Below, piece by piece: positions 33,208 to 46,266 of a stretch of 64,000 nucleotides of DNA (position 1 is the stretch's first letter; each line of letters begins with the position of its first letter). The stretch comes from Saccopteryx bilineata (Eukaryota > Chordata > Mammalia > Chiroptera > Emballonuridae). The stretch lies in assembly GCF_036850765.1 (NCBI RefSeq), contig NC_089490.1:297520982-297584981 (forward strand), read 5' to 3'. The notes beneath the pieces were generated by a model. The model did no database searches and was not told where the DNA came from. It saw nothing but the letters and a program-made list of their open reading frames with translations. Made by a program: the position numbers and the translations under genes.

Positions 33208-33400
33208 GGCCTGACTTGAGGTGGCACAGTAGATCAAGTGTCAACCTGGAACACTGAGGTCATGAGTTTGAAACCCTGGGTTTGCCTAGTCAGGGCATAT
33301 ATAGGAGTTGACGCTTCCTGCTCTCTCCCCCCTTTTCTCTCTCTCTCTTCTCTAAAATGAATAGATAAAATCTTTAAAAATATTTTAAAAATAAAATAAA
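33208..33400 (+). mobile_element. family-C SINE
   Basis: A diverged head (GGCCTGACTTGAGGTGGCAC) with the usual body, a short CT tract and an AAAATA-type tail. Confidence 0.85.
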
Positions 33401-34140
33401 ACAGAATTGTCTAATAGTAGACTGGACTCTGTAAATTAGAGAGTTTCTGGTGCCCATCATCAGAAATTCTGTGAGCGAGATTCCTGTATTGACAGGATGA
33501 ACCAGACAACTTCTAGAAACCCTTCCAGCTTAAAGACTCAATGATTTCATGTTCTAAGAGAAGGAGAAGTTATAACGGTTAAGCCCCACTCAACTCACTT
33601 GTGTAATCAGCCTTATCTTTCAAAGTAATAATATAACTATGGTAAATATATAATTTATAAAAGATGGGTAGATAAATAAAATCTAACCAACAAAGGTTAG
33701 CACTGAGCATTCCTAGCACATAGAACAATACCAAGCACAGAGCAGGGGTCAGAAATATGTATGATTTGACAAATGATATAACTATCGAAATGTTAGCTAA
33801 TTCTGGTAGGTTTCCAAACATTTTAACACACTTTAGCTCTTCAAGCTCAGGCAACAACCCTAGGAGGTAGGCTGGGCAGGTTGATATGCTCATTTTACAC
33901 ATTTTATTTTGTGGCCCTACTCCCCACCCCGAATCTCTTCAATTAACATTATGGCTTTATGTTCCATTAAAGGTTGTTAATAGAAAAATCCATCCCAAGA
34001 ACATCTTAGGCAAAACCATGGTTGAAACCATCACTGTCCATCACGCCCTCATATGAGAAACATCTTGATAAATGCTTTCAGCAATTAATGCAGGAACAAG
34101 CTTGACTTGCTACACAAGGCATTTGGGTTTGTCTGCTCTG
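33401..34140. other. anonymous DNA with MIR/L2-type scraps
   Basis: 'CATTTTAACACACTTTAGCT...CAACAACCCTAGGAGGTAGG...CTCATTTTACAC' at about 33818-33900 is an antisense MIR. The rest is unassigned. Confidence 0.5.
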
Positions 34141-34149
34141 CTTGCCCTT

Positions 34150-34250
34150 CTCCCTCCCTCCCTCCCTCCCTCCCACCCTTCCTTCCTTCCTTCCTTCCTT
34201 CCTTCCTTCCTTCCTTCCTTCCTTCCTTCCTTCTTTCTTTCCTTTCTTCC
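34150..34250. repeat. (TCCC)n/(TTCC)n microsatellite
   Basis: About five TCCC units followed by about fourteen TTCC units. It gives spurious Pro-Ser-Phe-Leu open frames. Confidence 0.95.
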
Positions 34251-34845
34251 TCTCACCCTCCTTCCCTTTTTATCCTAAATAAGATAATAGAGACTCCATA
34301 AACAAACACAGTTCTCTTTTCCTCAGAAGTTGCCCAGAAGTTCAGTCAACCTTGTGCTTTAACTTTGAAAGATGAAATTCATAACATAAACCTCTCCAAC
34401 ATTATAGCAAATCAGGACTCAGAAGCTTTTTTTCAGGGTGGCAAGAGGTAAAGCAATGGGCTCTGGTTTGAAAAAATATATATTACTTGGAAAACTGATG
34501 CATAAAACAGATAAAAGTTCAGCCATTGAGAACAAAGCTCAGAGCTTTCCCAACTAAGTCCTCCCTCCAAAAGCCCCCCCCCCACTGGCCCTAGATCCCT
34601 CATGTTCCGGTGACCATATATGATCATCATTTGAAAACTACTGCTTTATAGTATATTTTACAATGATCACATCTACCTTGTTTTGTGTCTGCCTTTTTAT
34701 CATTGACCACATGAAAATGTCACAGTATTAGGTACATGATAAATGTTTGTATTTCTATATATGATTACACATGAAAAAAAATGGAAATGTAAGACATTAA
34801 CTATATGTATGTAACAAGCAAATAGAGCCCAGATTATAACTCAAA
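34251..34845. other. anonymous DNA
   Basis: A C-run lies at 34576-34584. No gene or clear repeat. Confidence 0.4.
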
Positions 34846-34849
34846 ACTG

Positions 34850-35070
34850 ATTTGAGGCTCAAGCAATACAGGTTTGAATCTCTGCTAAGGTAAGAAAGCT
34901 ACTTAACCTCTCTTAGCTATAATTTACATACATAAAAAATGGTTACAGTATTGTTTATCTTAGTACACTGCTTTAAGAATTAAATGAAAAAAAAGAATTA
35001 AATGAAATAAAGTCTGTAAATAATCCTGTGCAGTGCTTGATTCAGTAGGTATTTATTATTATCTTCATTA
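34850..35070 (+). repeat. MIR SINE
   Basis: Sense MIR wording: 'CAGGTTTGAATCTCTGCTAA', 'AAGCTACTTAACCTCTCTTA', 'GCAGTGCTTGATTCAGTAGG'. It includes a small AAGAATTAAATGAAA duplication. Confidence 0.75.
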
Positions 35071-35533
35071 TTTTTTGGCTCTCACTCAGGTCAATATATT
35101 ATGAGAACATATGTATACTATGTGCATATACATGACGGAGAGAGTATGTATATAAATTTCACGCAAACTCAACCCCTATAAGTTTTTTTAAATAGCTAGG
35201 TTGTTTACCTTCTAGGTCATACAACACACAAATGTTTCCGTTATCATACCTTGGCTGGCCACAGAGAGATGCTGCCTCATTAGTTAAGGATGTTTTCTGC
35301 ACTACCAACTCCTTTCCAGTAAGACTCTCCCAGACTGGTGTCCTTAGGCAGCCAGGTGAATTCAGAGAAGAGCTTCTTACATTCCAATGAAGACAGTTCA
35401 TAATAAGGCCGAGCTGACAGAAACAGCAGGGCACAGCCCACACCTCCCACCCTTTTCTTTATCCTGAAGTAGGTAGGATGCTCCCAAGGCACGGACACAG
35501 GCCGCATACTCCAGGGATAATTTCAACATTGAC
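35071..35533. other. anonymous DNA
   Basis: Minus-strand open frames (35159-35443, 35280-35507) match no family I know. Confidence 0.35.
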
Positions 35534-35549
35534 AACAAGTTCACATTAT

Positions 35550-35829
35550 TATTATTAATTTTTTAAGCGAGAAAGACAGACAAGCGGGAAGGGAGAGAGA
35601 GACGAGAAGCATCAATTCTTAGTTGTGGCACTTTAGTTGTTCATTGATTGTTTTGCCACATGTGCCCCATGAGGGGGCCCCAGCAGAGCAAGCGACCCCT
35701 TGCTCAAGCCAGTGACCTTTGGGATCAAGCTGGTGAGCCCGCGCCCAAGCCAGCGACCTCACAGCCTCGAAGCTGGGTCCTCCTCATCCCAGTCCAACGA
35801 TCCACCCACTGCCCCACTGCCTGGTCAGG
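35550..35829 (-). mobile_element. family-B SINE
   Basis: Reverse-strand copy: the right end reads CCTGACCAGGCAGTGGGGCA in reverse, the middle carries GGTCGCTGGCTTGGG units, and the left has the GAGAGAGACGAGAAGCATCA domain. TSD ACAAGTTCACATTATT versus GCAAGTTCGCATTATT. Confidence 0.88.
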
Positions 35830-36058
35830 TGCAAGTTCGCATTATTTAAATCAAAGTAATCACCTGGCTATGGAAAGACATGGGATGGGATGGAGAATTG
35901 GGAGGAACAAAGGGAGAACATGAAGAGGAAAGTGTATCGGGCACTTTAAAGACCAGAAAAATAAACGTGGAGTTCTAATTCTTCATATGCAACTCTCACA
36001 AAAAAAGGTGACGGTGGGTATTTCCTAGGAGTTTTAAAGTGGAGCCTCTCAGGCCAAA

Positions 36059-36184
36059 ACATCTGCAGAACTGAAAAGGAAGGCAATGATTCCGAGCCTC
36101 ACATCTGCAGAACTGAAAAGGAAGGTAATGATTCCGAGCCTCACATCTGCAAAACTGAAAAGGAAGGCAATGATTCCGAGCCTC
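36059..36184. repeat. 42-bp minisatellite, three units
   Basis: Three units starting ACATCTGCAGAACTGAAAAG at 36059, 36101 and 36143, with one or two differences each. Because 42 is a multiple of three, both strands stay open and give a 14-residue repeat, but no gene context is visible. Confidence 0.93.
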
Positions 36185-36189
36185 ACGAC

Positions 36190-38810
36190 TGCGGGCAACC
36201 ACATTCCATTCCCTCTCCCCTCAGCATCAGCAACGAGCAATACAATAAAAAGGTGTTCAGACTGTCAAGACATATGATTGATTTTTTTTTTCTTTTCTTT
36301 TCTTTTTTTTTTACTCTGCTGTAAGGCCTGTTATGCATTGGAACAAAAAGCAAATGCTTTCCTCCTAAGCAGAACTGGGTGGAACTTTTACATTATTTAA
36401 CACTCATGAAGGGATAACCTTGTCTTTCTCTCCATGAAAAAAATGGAAAGCAGTTTATGTCTACAAAAAGTTTGCTAGCTTTTTAGTGTGTCCCTGTCCC
36501 TCCAGAACCCATTGGAATCACATTGAAGTCCCTAGAAAACCTCACAGTGGAAAATTAATACAAATGACCTACCTATTCACAGGACCAAGACAGGATGAAG
36601 AACCATGAAAGCTTGGACTGTCTGAGAACAGAGCTCTGCGGAATGGGAACAAAGCTGGGTGGAGCTCATTGGTTCAGAATAAATGGGGCTGCACTTGGTG
36701 CTCTGTTTTTCCATCCATCAAATTGACAGTCACAGTCACCAGGACAGAAATGATCATTCATTACTGAACTCAGAAAAGAAAGACAGAGCTTGGAGCCACA
36801 TGCCAGAATTGAGGATCAGGTGCCTTTTAATTTACTGTGGACTGCAGATGGTAAAATGATTACTCTTAAGTAGTCATATAACTTCTGACTTCAAGTAAAA
36901 GGTCACACCTCAGTCTGTTACTTCGCCAGGAACAGAACTGTCAGAAAATGCCATTTCTCTTAGAAAAGACAAAAGGACCAGATGTAATTATAAATAGTTG
37001 TATGGTGTAAATTCTGAATTCAGATTTTACATTATACAACTCTATAGTATCCTCCAAGTTTACTATAAAACTGATATTTTTTTTTGAAGGACAAGAGTTT
37101 AATATAAAGGATCAGTAATTAAATCTAAGTAACATATCCCAAAGGGTTTTTGCAAATATGAAAGTCATTATTTTCAATTCATATGGTACCATTTATAGTT
37201 AATTTAATGGTAATTTTTTTGTCGTTTTTCAGAATCCCTGTGAGGTTAAATATAATTAGATAAAAAGTGACGGAAGAGTTACATTGGTTTGCTATAATTT
37301 GGTTTATTACTTTACTCTTAGAATGGAAATTGTATATTAAAAAGCTCTTTCTTGGAGATTTTCTGGAGCAAGCAAAATTTATGATTGTGATACCTTTTTA
37401 GTGATGGTTTTGTGTTTTGATGAACCAAGAAACATATGGAAGAAATGTGAATTATGGGGGAAAATACTCTCATGGGATATGTGTGCCCTATGAGCCGAAT
37501 GATTATTAGGACTTAGGTTTATTTCCAAAAAAGCAGCTGTTAGAATTTGTTCTATTAGAGGCTATGGTTGCTTTCTTATATCAGTTGGTGGCACCTAATC
37601 AGGACTTCTGCTACCTCCATTTTGTTGTTGTTTTTAAGAAAAAATAAAATTATTAACCATCAGTTCTGGAGTAGTTTAATAATTGAAGAGGAAAAAGTAC
37701 CTGAAGGGTCAAGAAACAGATATGTTTGTTCTAACTTTTTATTTATTCAGTCAGTAAGAGATAAATGTTTTATTATCTCTGTGGGCAAAAAAAGAGAAAA
37801 GCCGAGACTATTACTGCTGATATTCTGGGAATAAGTACCATTTTATTCATTCTAATTAGCTGATGTTCACCATGTTGCACTTATTAAAGCAGGAAAAACC
37901 TTAAACTTTCTTTGATAAACCCAGGCCACAGTAACCTCTTTTTCTTCTTGACTTCTATAATATCTACTATTCTCTGTCCCATTCATCTGCACAAAGACAG
38001 CATAAGACATACCTGTTAGACCACCACCTTCAGTTTCCAAAAGGGAAGGTAGACCACAATTCTCCTCTACCCTTGGATGCCTGAAAATCTCAAAGGGAAT
38101 GCTCTGTGTCCTCTGCCAAGCATCACCCCAACTAGGATGGAGAGACAGCACAGGGCTACAATGTTACTTCTAATTCTACCTGACCTTGCCAAACTTCCTT
38201 CCCTTGGCCAGTTCAAAGGGTCTTTCATTCAGTCTGGACATAGGATGAGAAACCTGGTTAGTCTGTTGGCATCTCCTTCTCAAATGTCTCTTCTCACTGC
38301 AGTGAGGACTTTTTAAAGTTAGAAGCTATAAATTTGGCATATGAGGTTTACAACACTAAAGTAATAGATGACGAAAGTATGGCTGCCAAATGGGGTCTGA
38401 TTGTCAGCTGACCTGGAGGATGGAAACAGAGCCCATTCATCACACTTCACGTTCCATCACATTGACCTTTACATGTCATCATGACACAGACATTTGTATT
38501 TTCACTGTCAACTGCAGTGCCCTGAATACAGTAAATGCCCAAGAAAGGTCTGGGACTCATGATTAATCAAAGGATTTTAGACTTATTTTATATTAAAGCT
38601 GATACTAGAGAGTTGTGATAACCAATCTTGGCCAACAAAATACTGACAGCAGGGGCGCATGACTGGTTTCCACAACAAGGGAAATAGTACTTCAAAGACA
38701 TGTTTTATTTTAAGAATTCAGACATTCCTATGGCTATTTTATAACTACCAATTTGTACTTCTTAAGTCAATAATATTGTAATAACTCTCTATGGTGCCAG
38801 GTAGGTAGTT
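36190..38810. other. anonymous non-coding DNA
   Basis: About 2.6 kb without recognisable repeat or gene apart from T-rich runs near 36282-36310 and 37079. The open frames are short and mutually contradictory. Confidence 0.4.
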
Positions 38811-38814
38811 GAAA

Positions 38815-38945
38815 TATCAGGAGGAACACTTTGTAAAGTATATGATTGTCTGACCATTATACTGTACACGTGAAACTAATACAAAATATTTATAATATCA
38901 AATGTAAACTATAATGGGAAATTTAAAGAATTAAGTAAAAATGCA
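38815..38945 (+). repeat. L1 3'-end fragment
   Basis: 'CATTATACTGTACACGTGAA' then 'ACTAATACAAAATATTTATA', the usual L1 3' terminus wording. Confidence 0.65.
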
Positions 38946-39208
38946 TGCATACCCCAGTTTTACCTTTTATAATAGGTTTGCTATAGATTAGATTATTATA
39001 CCAGAGATATCAGTGGCCCAAAGTAGCCATTCTACCAAGCACCCTAGCTGAGATTTGACTGTATTTCCAAACTGAATCTCTATCTTTGTATGCAAAAGCC
39101 ACTAAATACCTAGGGCCTGAAAGGGAAATTCTCCCCTCTATCAGTAGTACCACAGCAAGACAAGCAATCTAGTGGTAGCTTTAATATATCAAGTTCCAAT
39201 GCTCTAAC

Positions 39209-40133
39209 CAGCAATTTTCAACCGGTGTGCCACAAGAATTTTTAAGACATGCAATACCTGACTATTTAGTCAGGGACACTGACCTCTTTTCCCTTACATT
39301 GTCAAATAAAAAAGTAACAACAGCCAACACAACAATAGCCATCTGGTGTGAATAAATCAAAATCATACCTATTTTTGGTCAGATTGGCAAAAAATATAAT
39401 ATATTTTTATTAGTACCAAGAAGATGCATATTCCTTCCACTGAGATGACACAACAATCAATATTTTGCCATATTGAAAATATATGGGCCCTGGCCAGTTG
39501 GCTCAGTGGTAGAGCATCGGCCTGGCGTGCAGGAGTCCCAGGTTAATTCCCGGCCAGGGCACACAGGAGAAGCGCCCATCTGCTTCTCCACCCCTCCCCC
39601 TCTCCTTCTCTGTCTCTCTCTTCCCCTCCCGCAGTGAGGCTCCATTGGAGCAAAGATGGCCCGGGCGCTGGGGATGGCTCTGTGGTCTCTGTCTCAGGCG
39701 CTAGAATGGCTCTGGTAGCAACAGAGCAACGCCCCAGATGGGCAGAGCATCGCCCCCTGGTGGGCATGCCGGGTGGATCCCGGTTGGGCGCATGCAGGAG
39801 TCTGCCTGACTGCCTCCCCGTTTCTGGCTTCGGAAAAATACAAAACAAAAAACAACAAAAATATATGTAATTTTCTGTATCATTTGATAGAAAGTTACAG
39901 AATAAATATTTTATTTTTAAATCACTTTTTCCTAATCATGTTAGTAATACATGCTCATTGTATAAGCTTGTAACACATAGAAAATAAAAAATTAAAAAAT
40001 TCATCCCCCCCAAATTTACATATATATATATAAATATACATATATATATAAATATATATTCTTTTTGGTGTGCTGCAAAATTTTAGTGATTAGTTTATAC
40101 GTGCCATAAAATGAGAACGGTTGAAAATCACTG
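39209..40133. mobile_element. hAT-type element with a nested SINE
   Basis: Left end CAGCAATTTTCAACCGGTGT (39209); right end GGTTGAAAATCACTG (to about 40133), imperfect inverted ends. Flanks GCTCTAAC (39201-39208) and GCTCTTAC (40133-40140) agree at 7 of 8, with one base of ambiguity at the right end. Without the SINE it is about 0.53 kb. No transposase motif was recognised. Confidence 0.75.
39486..39857 (+). mobile_element. family-A SINE nested in a hAT element
   Basis: Full head and body with a single CTCF-like core at about 39752-39765, then an A-rich tail. TSD AAAATATATG lies at 39476-39485 and 39858-39867. Confidence 0.92.
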
Positions 40134-40140
40134 CTCTTAC

Positions 40141-41289
40141 ACATCGTTCCTAGTTCCCACAATCTAACAGACACTGAACCACATGCGTAATTATTTAATC
40201 ACTTCTTCATATGGGCAAAAAACATTCACCAGCCTCCCTTCATAAATCAGCCTATCCTTCATAAACATAAAAATGATTGAAAACAACTGTGATTTTATGC
40301 AAGCCAGAGGAAAAATATCTGTCAAAGATCAGGCTATATTCTATAGAACTTGAATCAACTTTCTAAGTCTAAATGCAGCTCACCAATATAAAAATTCCTT
40401 TCTGCATCCATAGAAATTGACATTCATTACTCACCTAAGGCCAATGGATAACATGTGGTAAAAGGATGAAAAAAACCTGACAATTTCTTACCAGCCACGT
40501 GGTAGACACTCATAATATTTTGTTGCTGTTGTTAATGCATTGTTTTATTTTTAGGCATTCTGTTCTGGAATGATATATGCTACAGAGGACAAAATTTTTC
40601 TCTTTTAAGTTAAAAAATACCCATGAACCATAAAATTTTGGTGCTTTATAAAGATGTTTGCATAAAAAAAATTTGTACAGACCCTTTGCAGTTATTTATA
40701 ATATTTCCTGATTTAATCACAGGCAGCATGGTCACAGGCTTACAACACATTATGAGGCATCTAAATTTATTATGCTTTATCAACTTGGTGATCATTATGT
40801 CCTAGTAGGGCCCTTTAGTGGGGTTCAGACAAAGAGAGTAAAAAAATTAAATATGCACTAGTTTTTGTCATTTTTATCTTTAATTAGGACCAAAAATATG
40901 CATAATGAATTATTTTTATGGAAAAAACCACCACCAAAATTCTCGCTAAATGACTCAGAATGGTAAATAGGACACATTTTTTTCATTTTTTAAACTGACA
41001 AAGTTTCCTCACATATGCATTACTCCTATTCAAATATATGAAGATGAGATTGCCTCAATAGAGGACACATTCACTAAAAAGCTCTACTTTCACCCACGGA
41101 GACACACCACTCTCTCTTTCACATGCAAATACACACAAGCACGTGAAAATACACACACACACATTCTTACACACATACTATTAAAGAGATGAACTGAATA
41201 ATAATTTTTAAGAAAAGCTTTACTTTCACTAAATAGCTATTTTCTACTATGGATTTTCTTAAATAACAGACAGCGGAGGTGAAACTAGT

Positions 41290-41320
<31 letters not shown>

Positions 41321-41370
41321 CATATGTATGTGGAGAAGGTGGTATAATATTTGACATTTAAAAATTGTCT
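40141..41370. other. anonymous AT-rich DNA
   Basis: A (TG)n run lies at about 41296-41322 and CA-rich patches near 41130-41170. No gene. Confidence 0.45.
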
Positions 41371-41372
41371 CT

Positions 41373-41556
41373 CCTGACCTGTGGTAGCACAGTGGATAAA
41401 GCATTGACCTAGAACACTGAAGTCACTGGTTCAAATCCCTGGGCTTACCCAGTCAAGGCACACAAGGGAAGCAACTACTACTACAAGTTGATGCTTCTGG
41501 CTCCTCCCCTCCCCACTTTCTCTCTCTAAAAATCAATAAATAAAGTCTTTAAAAAT
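41373..41556 (+). mobile_element. family-C SINE
   Basis: Head CTGACCTGTGGTAGCACAGT, box B-like GGTTCAAATCC, a short body with GCAACTACTACTACAAGTTG, and a tail AATAAATAAAGTC. Confidence 0.85.
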
Positions 41557-41559
41557 GGT

Positions 41560-42700
41560 CCCTGTACTCATAAAGATTCCAAATAAATGCTATGTGATTT
41601 GTAGCATAACTTCGGACACAACTTCTATTGTGTAATGTGGCATCATGCGCAATGTCAGCTATTTGCATTATGATTGCCACCCAGCACATGAACAAGATAG
41701 CCAATAGAATATGAACATGCTTCAGCCCAAGCAAATATCAAAAAATAATTTACATTTATAAGAATGCTTCTCGCTTCTTTTTCTAAATATGACATGAATT
41801 GTAAGATGCTGGCACAGACTAGTAAAGGAGACTGTGACACAATCTCTTCCACTGGAGATTTAATAAGAGAGCAAGGGAGAGGCCATACTAGGTGGAGCAC
41901 TGGGCAGTCATGCTTGGTGACTTTGAATATGCTACATGGTGTTTTAAGGTCACTTACAGCCAAAGGTTAATAACATCAATCAATCATCCCTTAATCTTAA
42001 TGGACTATTAGTTTCACACTTAACTCAGAAATTTTATTAAACTGCATGAGAAGTTCAAGTCAAGATTTTTAATGAGAAATTTTTGATTTATGAAAAAAAT
42101 GACATGTTATATTCACTAAAATAGTTCCAGAGTGAAGAAGATATTGGCATAAAAGTTGTAAGAGCTTCTTTGCACTGAAGAGCCATCAGAGACCTTCTGA
42201 AGAAATGGTTCAATTTTTGATGGAGTATAATTTATTTTAAGGAAATAATTTCATGGGGAAGAGTTTCTAGTAGTTAAAAAGCTATAACAAGCAAAATTTA
42301 AAAATAGATTCTCCTCCTTCATACCTGTGCACATATAAAGATGTCTACTGATGATGAGGCAGGGGGCAGGTATTAGATCTGGAAGAAAATGCCCCAGGTT
42401 TTTGTATTTGAATCTGTGTATTTCACTAGATCAATTCTTTATCATTTACAAAAGTGCCAACAACAGCCCATCATACAACAAGTGCTATAGTTAATATTAC
42501 CCTTTAAATTCACTGTCTCTTTCTCTCACTCTGGTGAGGTCAGAGCCCAGTCTTCTTTGGTTAGAGACAGAAGCCTTCAGGTTAAAAGAGTTGTCCACAG
42601 GTAAACTTTCTCTCCAAAAGTAATTGGGAACAATCTTTTGCTATAAATTGAGCTTAGTGACATGGCTATAATCAAAAGACTTAAACAGAACTCTTAAAAG
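41560..42700. other. anonymous non-coding DNA
   Basis: No gene or clear repeat recognised. Confidence 0.4.
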
Positions 42701-42708
42701 ACTTAAAT

Positions 42709-42811
42709 CAGCGGTTCTCAACCTGTGGGTCGCGACCCCGGCGGAGGCGACCCCTGTGTTTTGGTCGTTCGACCCCCGCCGGGGTCGCGACCCACAGGTT
42801 GAGAACCGCTG
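42709..42811. mobile_element. SPIN-like hAT mini-element (103 bp, fold-back)
   Basis: A perfect 36-bp inverted repeat (each arm starts CAGCGGTTCTCAACCTGTGG, then GTCGCGACCCCGGCGG) surrounds a 31-bp core. A perfect 8-bp TSD, ACTTAAAT, lies at 42701-42708 and 42812-42819. The terminal sequence matches what I remember of SPIN ('Space Invaders') non-autonomous hAT elements. The copy is far shorter than the usual roughly 200-bp form. Confidence 0.92.
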
Positions 42812-42819
42812 ACTTAAAT

Positions 42820-43055
42820 GGACATAAAATGTGAAACAGAAGTCATTGTGTTTAGAGAAGTTACCTAACCAGCCAGCAGAATGTTTGCTACCCTCTGTCA
42901 GCACAAAAGCAAATTAATGGTTAACAACACTCTGTTCTACCAACTATTTTTTCCTGAGCAGTAAAATACTTAGAGAAGTTAGAAAAATGAATAAGAGAGA
43001 CATGCATGTTATTCCAGTGCTAAGAGATTCATAAGAGAACAAATATAATTGGATA
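42820..43055. other. anonymous DNA
   Basis: Nothing recognised. Confidence 0.35.
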
Positions 43056-43056
43056 A

Positions 43057-43290
43057 TAATACCTAATATTTATTAAAAGCCTACTATGTTCCAGGCACTG
43101 TACTAAACTATCATGCATTATTTCATTTAATTCTCACACTAATACTATCATATAGTACCACTGTTATCTAAATTTTACAGATAAAGAACTTGAGATTTAT
43201 AAAGAACTTGCTCAAGGTCCGCAAAGATAGTATAACTACTTCTAAAATCTGTGCATTTCAGCATTGCTCAAAACTGCTTCTGGGTAGCTC
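43057..43290 (-). repeat. MIR SINE
   Basis: Antisense MIR: 'CTACTATGTTCCAGGCACTG', 'TTTCATTTAATTCTCACACT', 'TTTTACAGATAAAGAACTTG', 'CTTGCTCAAGGTCCGCAAAG'. Confidence 0.85.
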
Positions 43291-45325
43291 ATCAGTCTTT
43301 TTGTTGGCAGTATTACATGAGCTTAAACATCATTCTCAGGTCCAATCTAATACAATGGTCAGTTTTAAGGACACAAAATATAAAATGCATAGCTAAACAG
43401 AATGTGTGAAATGAGCAAAAACATTAAGTATATAATTAACACTCTTCCTTTAGCGTCCCTTATTCCTATATGAAGGTCAAGAAAACATGAGTTTTTATAT
43501 TTCTTTGCCATGTATTTTTTGCCAACAGACTCTTTCAGTTATAATGCTTGCCATCATCATCCTGACTTTATCATTTAACAGTGTCTGGCATGTTAAATAA
43601 GTAACGGTCACCCATCTGTTTGAGCTAAAATCAAGCCCTGTCTTACAGACACCTGAAAACTTTCTGAATGATAGGCACCATATATTATCACAGTTTCAAT
43701 GAAAAGCCAGTCACCATCAGATCAACCCTTGCACCATACTGCTTTTTTCCCACATTTCTCACCAAATATATAACAGGATAGGTTCTACACCTTGAGCCAG
43801 CAGTAATAAGCTCTTTTTCTTCCATTCAGATGCCCTTTATGTAAAATTTGTGAAAAGCAAAGATGAGCCGCTTGTCTAACTTTTATTGTCATGTTTTCCT
43901 GATGTGACATTGAACCTGAGTATCCCTAGCCACCTGGGAAGTGAATATCAAGCTTGCCATTGAACTGAAGAGCATTCTACGGTTTTATTGTGCCTATGAC
44001 AGGCCCTTGCTGCAGCTAAACTTCTGCTAATGTGCATTAAGCAACAGCTTAACTTTTTAGTGGCTTGTATCATAACCTAGGTTTATTATTATTATTATTA
44101 TTTTGGCCCTAGTTAAAAAGAAGGAAAAGAAATCCCTTAAAATATATAATCTGGGAAGGTTCACGTTATTTGAAGACTGGACGCCAAGATACAAGAGTGA
44201 CTTGATTATGAAAAACAGTTTAAACCAGTGAATTTATCCACATATAAACAAAAAAGTGGGCAAAGTACAGCGTAAGCATGCCCTCATTTCGAACTGCTGG
44301 TGCACATGACCGTGAGAAGGAGGAGGGTGGTGGGAATATTAAAATTAGGTGTTTCTACTAATGTAAATAGTGTTTATGACCCTATTCATAAGCCTTTAAA
44401 GACAGTTGTTAGCACTGGGCACCATGTCAGGTTCTAGCCAGGGCCTGGCAGTAGAATAAGTCTAACAGTTAATAAAGTACATAGTGAGAACAGGATATGA
44501 ATTTATGCCTCCTAAGAATTACTGTATTCACAAATGACCATTTCAGCACAGCAGTTTTGGGCCACCACTTGGGAAAGAGACTAGCTTTAAACAGCAAGAA
44601 GGGCAACATGCCACCTTCTGGGTAACTGACAGAGATGAAGTTCTCTATTAGGAGAGCAGAAGGACCTTTAAAAACCCTGTAGTGTTAGGTTGCCGCATAA
44701 AATACATAAAGAGGCCCAAAAGAACAATATGGATGAGAAAATCTTATTTATTCATGAATGAGAAAAATCATAAACTCTTACCTGTCTTCTTTAGAGTGAC
44801 CAGAGGTGAGAGAGAAGCCAAGAGCCACAAACTCTTAGATTTCCTCGAAGTGTGTTTACTTCTGGGTGGATTCTCTCAGGTATAATGCAGAACAATTCTT
44901 AAAATCCAGGGCTGTTCACTAAAAGGCAAAAATTACAAATGTTGCTGATACCAGTTAGGATTGCAAAATATAGAACTGCTCTTACCTGAAGCCTTGAAGG
45001 GTTAAAAGCAGATCACCTGACAAGCATCTAGCATTAGGTATTGCCCAATCACCTGATGAGCATAGACTGGATTCCCCTTGAGTCCAGTGCTGTGCTGGGC
45101 ACCGTGAGAACTAGAGAAGCAATCACAAGACTTCTATGTGGTCTCTGTCCTCAAATAACATACAAGAGCTGGAAACATACCCATAATGCACACAAAATAA
45201 CTTGGTATCAAAGTAAAATAGTGACTAATTAAGTCCTAAAAGAAATAGTGCTGAAAAGGGAATGTGAAATTTCAGAGAAAGCTGATTAAGGCCTGGCCCA
45301 ATGGAATATTTTGTTAAAATAAAAA
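43291..45325. other. anonymous non-coding DNA
   Basis: About 2 kb with no gene recognised. A (TTA)n run lies at about 44085-44102. 43500-44060 has no repeat wording I know and would be worth a conservation check. Confidence 0.4.
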
Positions 45326-45329
45326 TAAC

Positions 45330-45485
45330 AAAAATCATAGCTATATTTTAAGTATTTGTGAGATGCCATGCCCTATTTTGAGCACATTTGTATAAATTCA
45401 GTTGATTATCACAATACAAGCACAGGAATACACTTATTCCTAGTCTGCAAATGGAGAGATCGAGATGCACAGAGGCTTTTGCAGT
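45330..45485 (-). repeat. MIR SINE fragment
   Basis: Antisense MIR wording: 'GCCCTATTTTGAGCACATTT', 'CTGCAAATGGAGAGATCGAG'. Confidence 0.6.
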
Positions 45486-46264
45486 ATTACTTTTTTCACG
45501 ATCATTCACATGAGTCTGTTTTGAAATCTCTTCTGTTCCACCTGTCTACTCTTTGTCCATGTTTGTGCCACTACCACACTCTTGTCATTTTTATAATTTT
45601 GTTCAAGTTTATGCACCTAAAAAGTATCAGAGTCAAGATTCATCAAAAGACAGACAGGCTCTAGAATTTCTTCTCTGAATAGCTTTAATATGTGGAATTT
45701 GAGAAAAAGGAGAATTAGAAAGATAAAGGAAAAAAGAGAAAAAGCCTGATGAGCAGCACCTGTTTCTCCCAAGAATCTTAGGATTAGTCTTCCCTGCCTC
45801 CTTTCATGTTTATAGCCATCACGTGTAACTTCTGACCAATTTCTTTCTCCTCCGGTCCAGTAAGAAATACAAAGGTATCCTAGTTTTTGGAATTTTTCCT
45901 GAATATAGGTTATTGTGTTGGAATGATGAGGGACATTATCTCAAATCTATATTTGTATACCTAAATATATAAGCCTAGAATATATTTGCAGACATACATA
46001 ATTTCAAAATTTTTACTTTGTATGTACCTTCTCAGAAGGCTACTGGAGGATGCAACCCAGCAAAACAAAACGTAAATAAAGAAAAACGACAGCATGGATT
46101 GAGGAAGTAGGAGAACAAACGCAGCAGAGAAGTCCCGAGAGGACAGTGTATAGCAGTGCTAGAGGGCATTCAAGCCCAAGTGGGAGCAGTGGGATCTAGG
46201 AACAATAGCTCCGAGAAACAGAGTTCAGGAATGAACTTGGATGATAATGAATATAAGGATAAAT
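45486..46264. other. anonymous DNA
   Basis: No gene or clear repeat. Confidence 0.4.
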
Positions 46265-46266
46265 TA

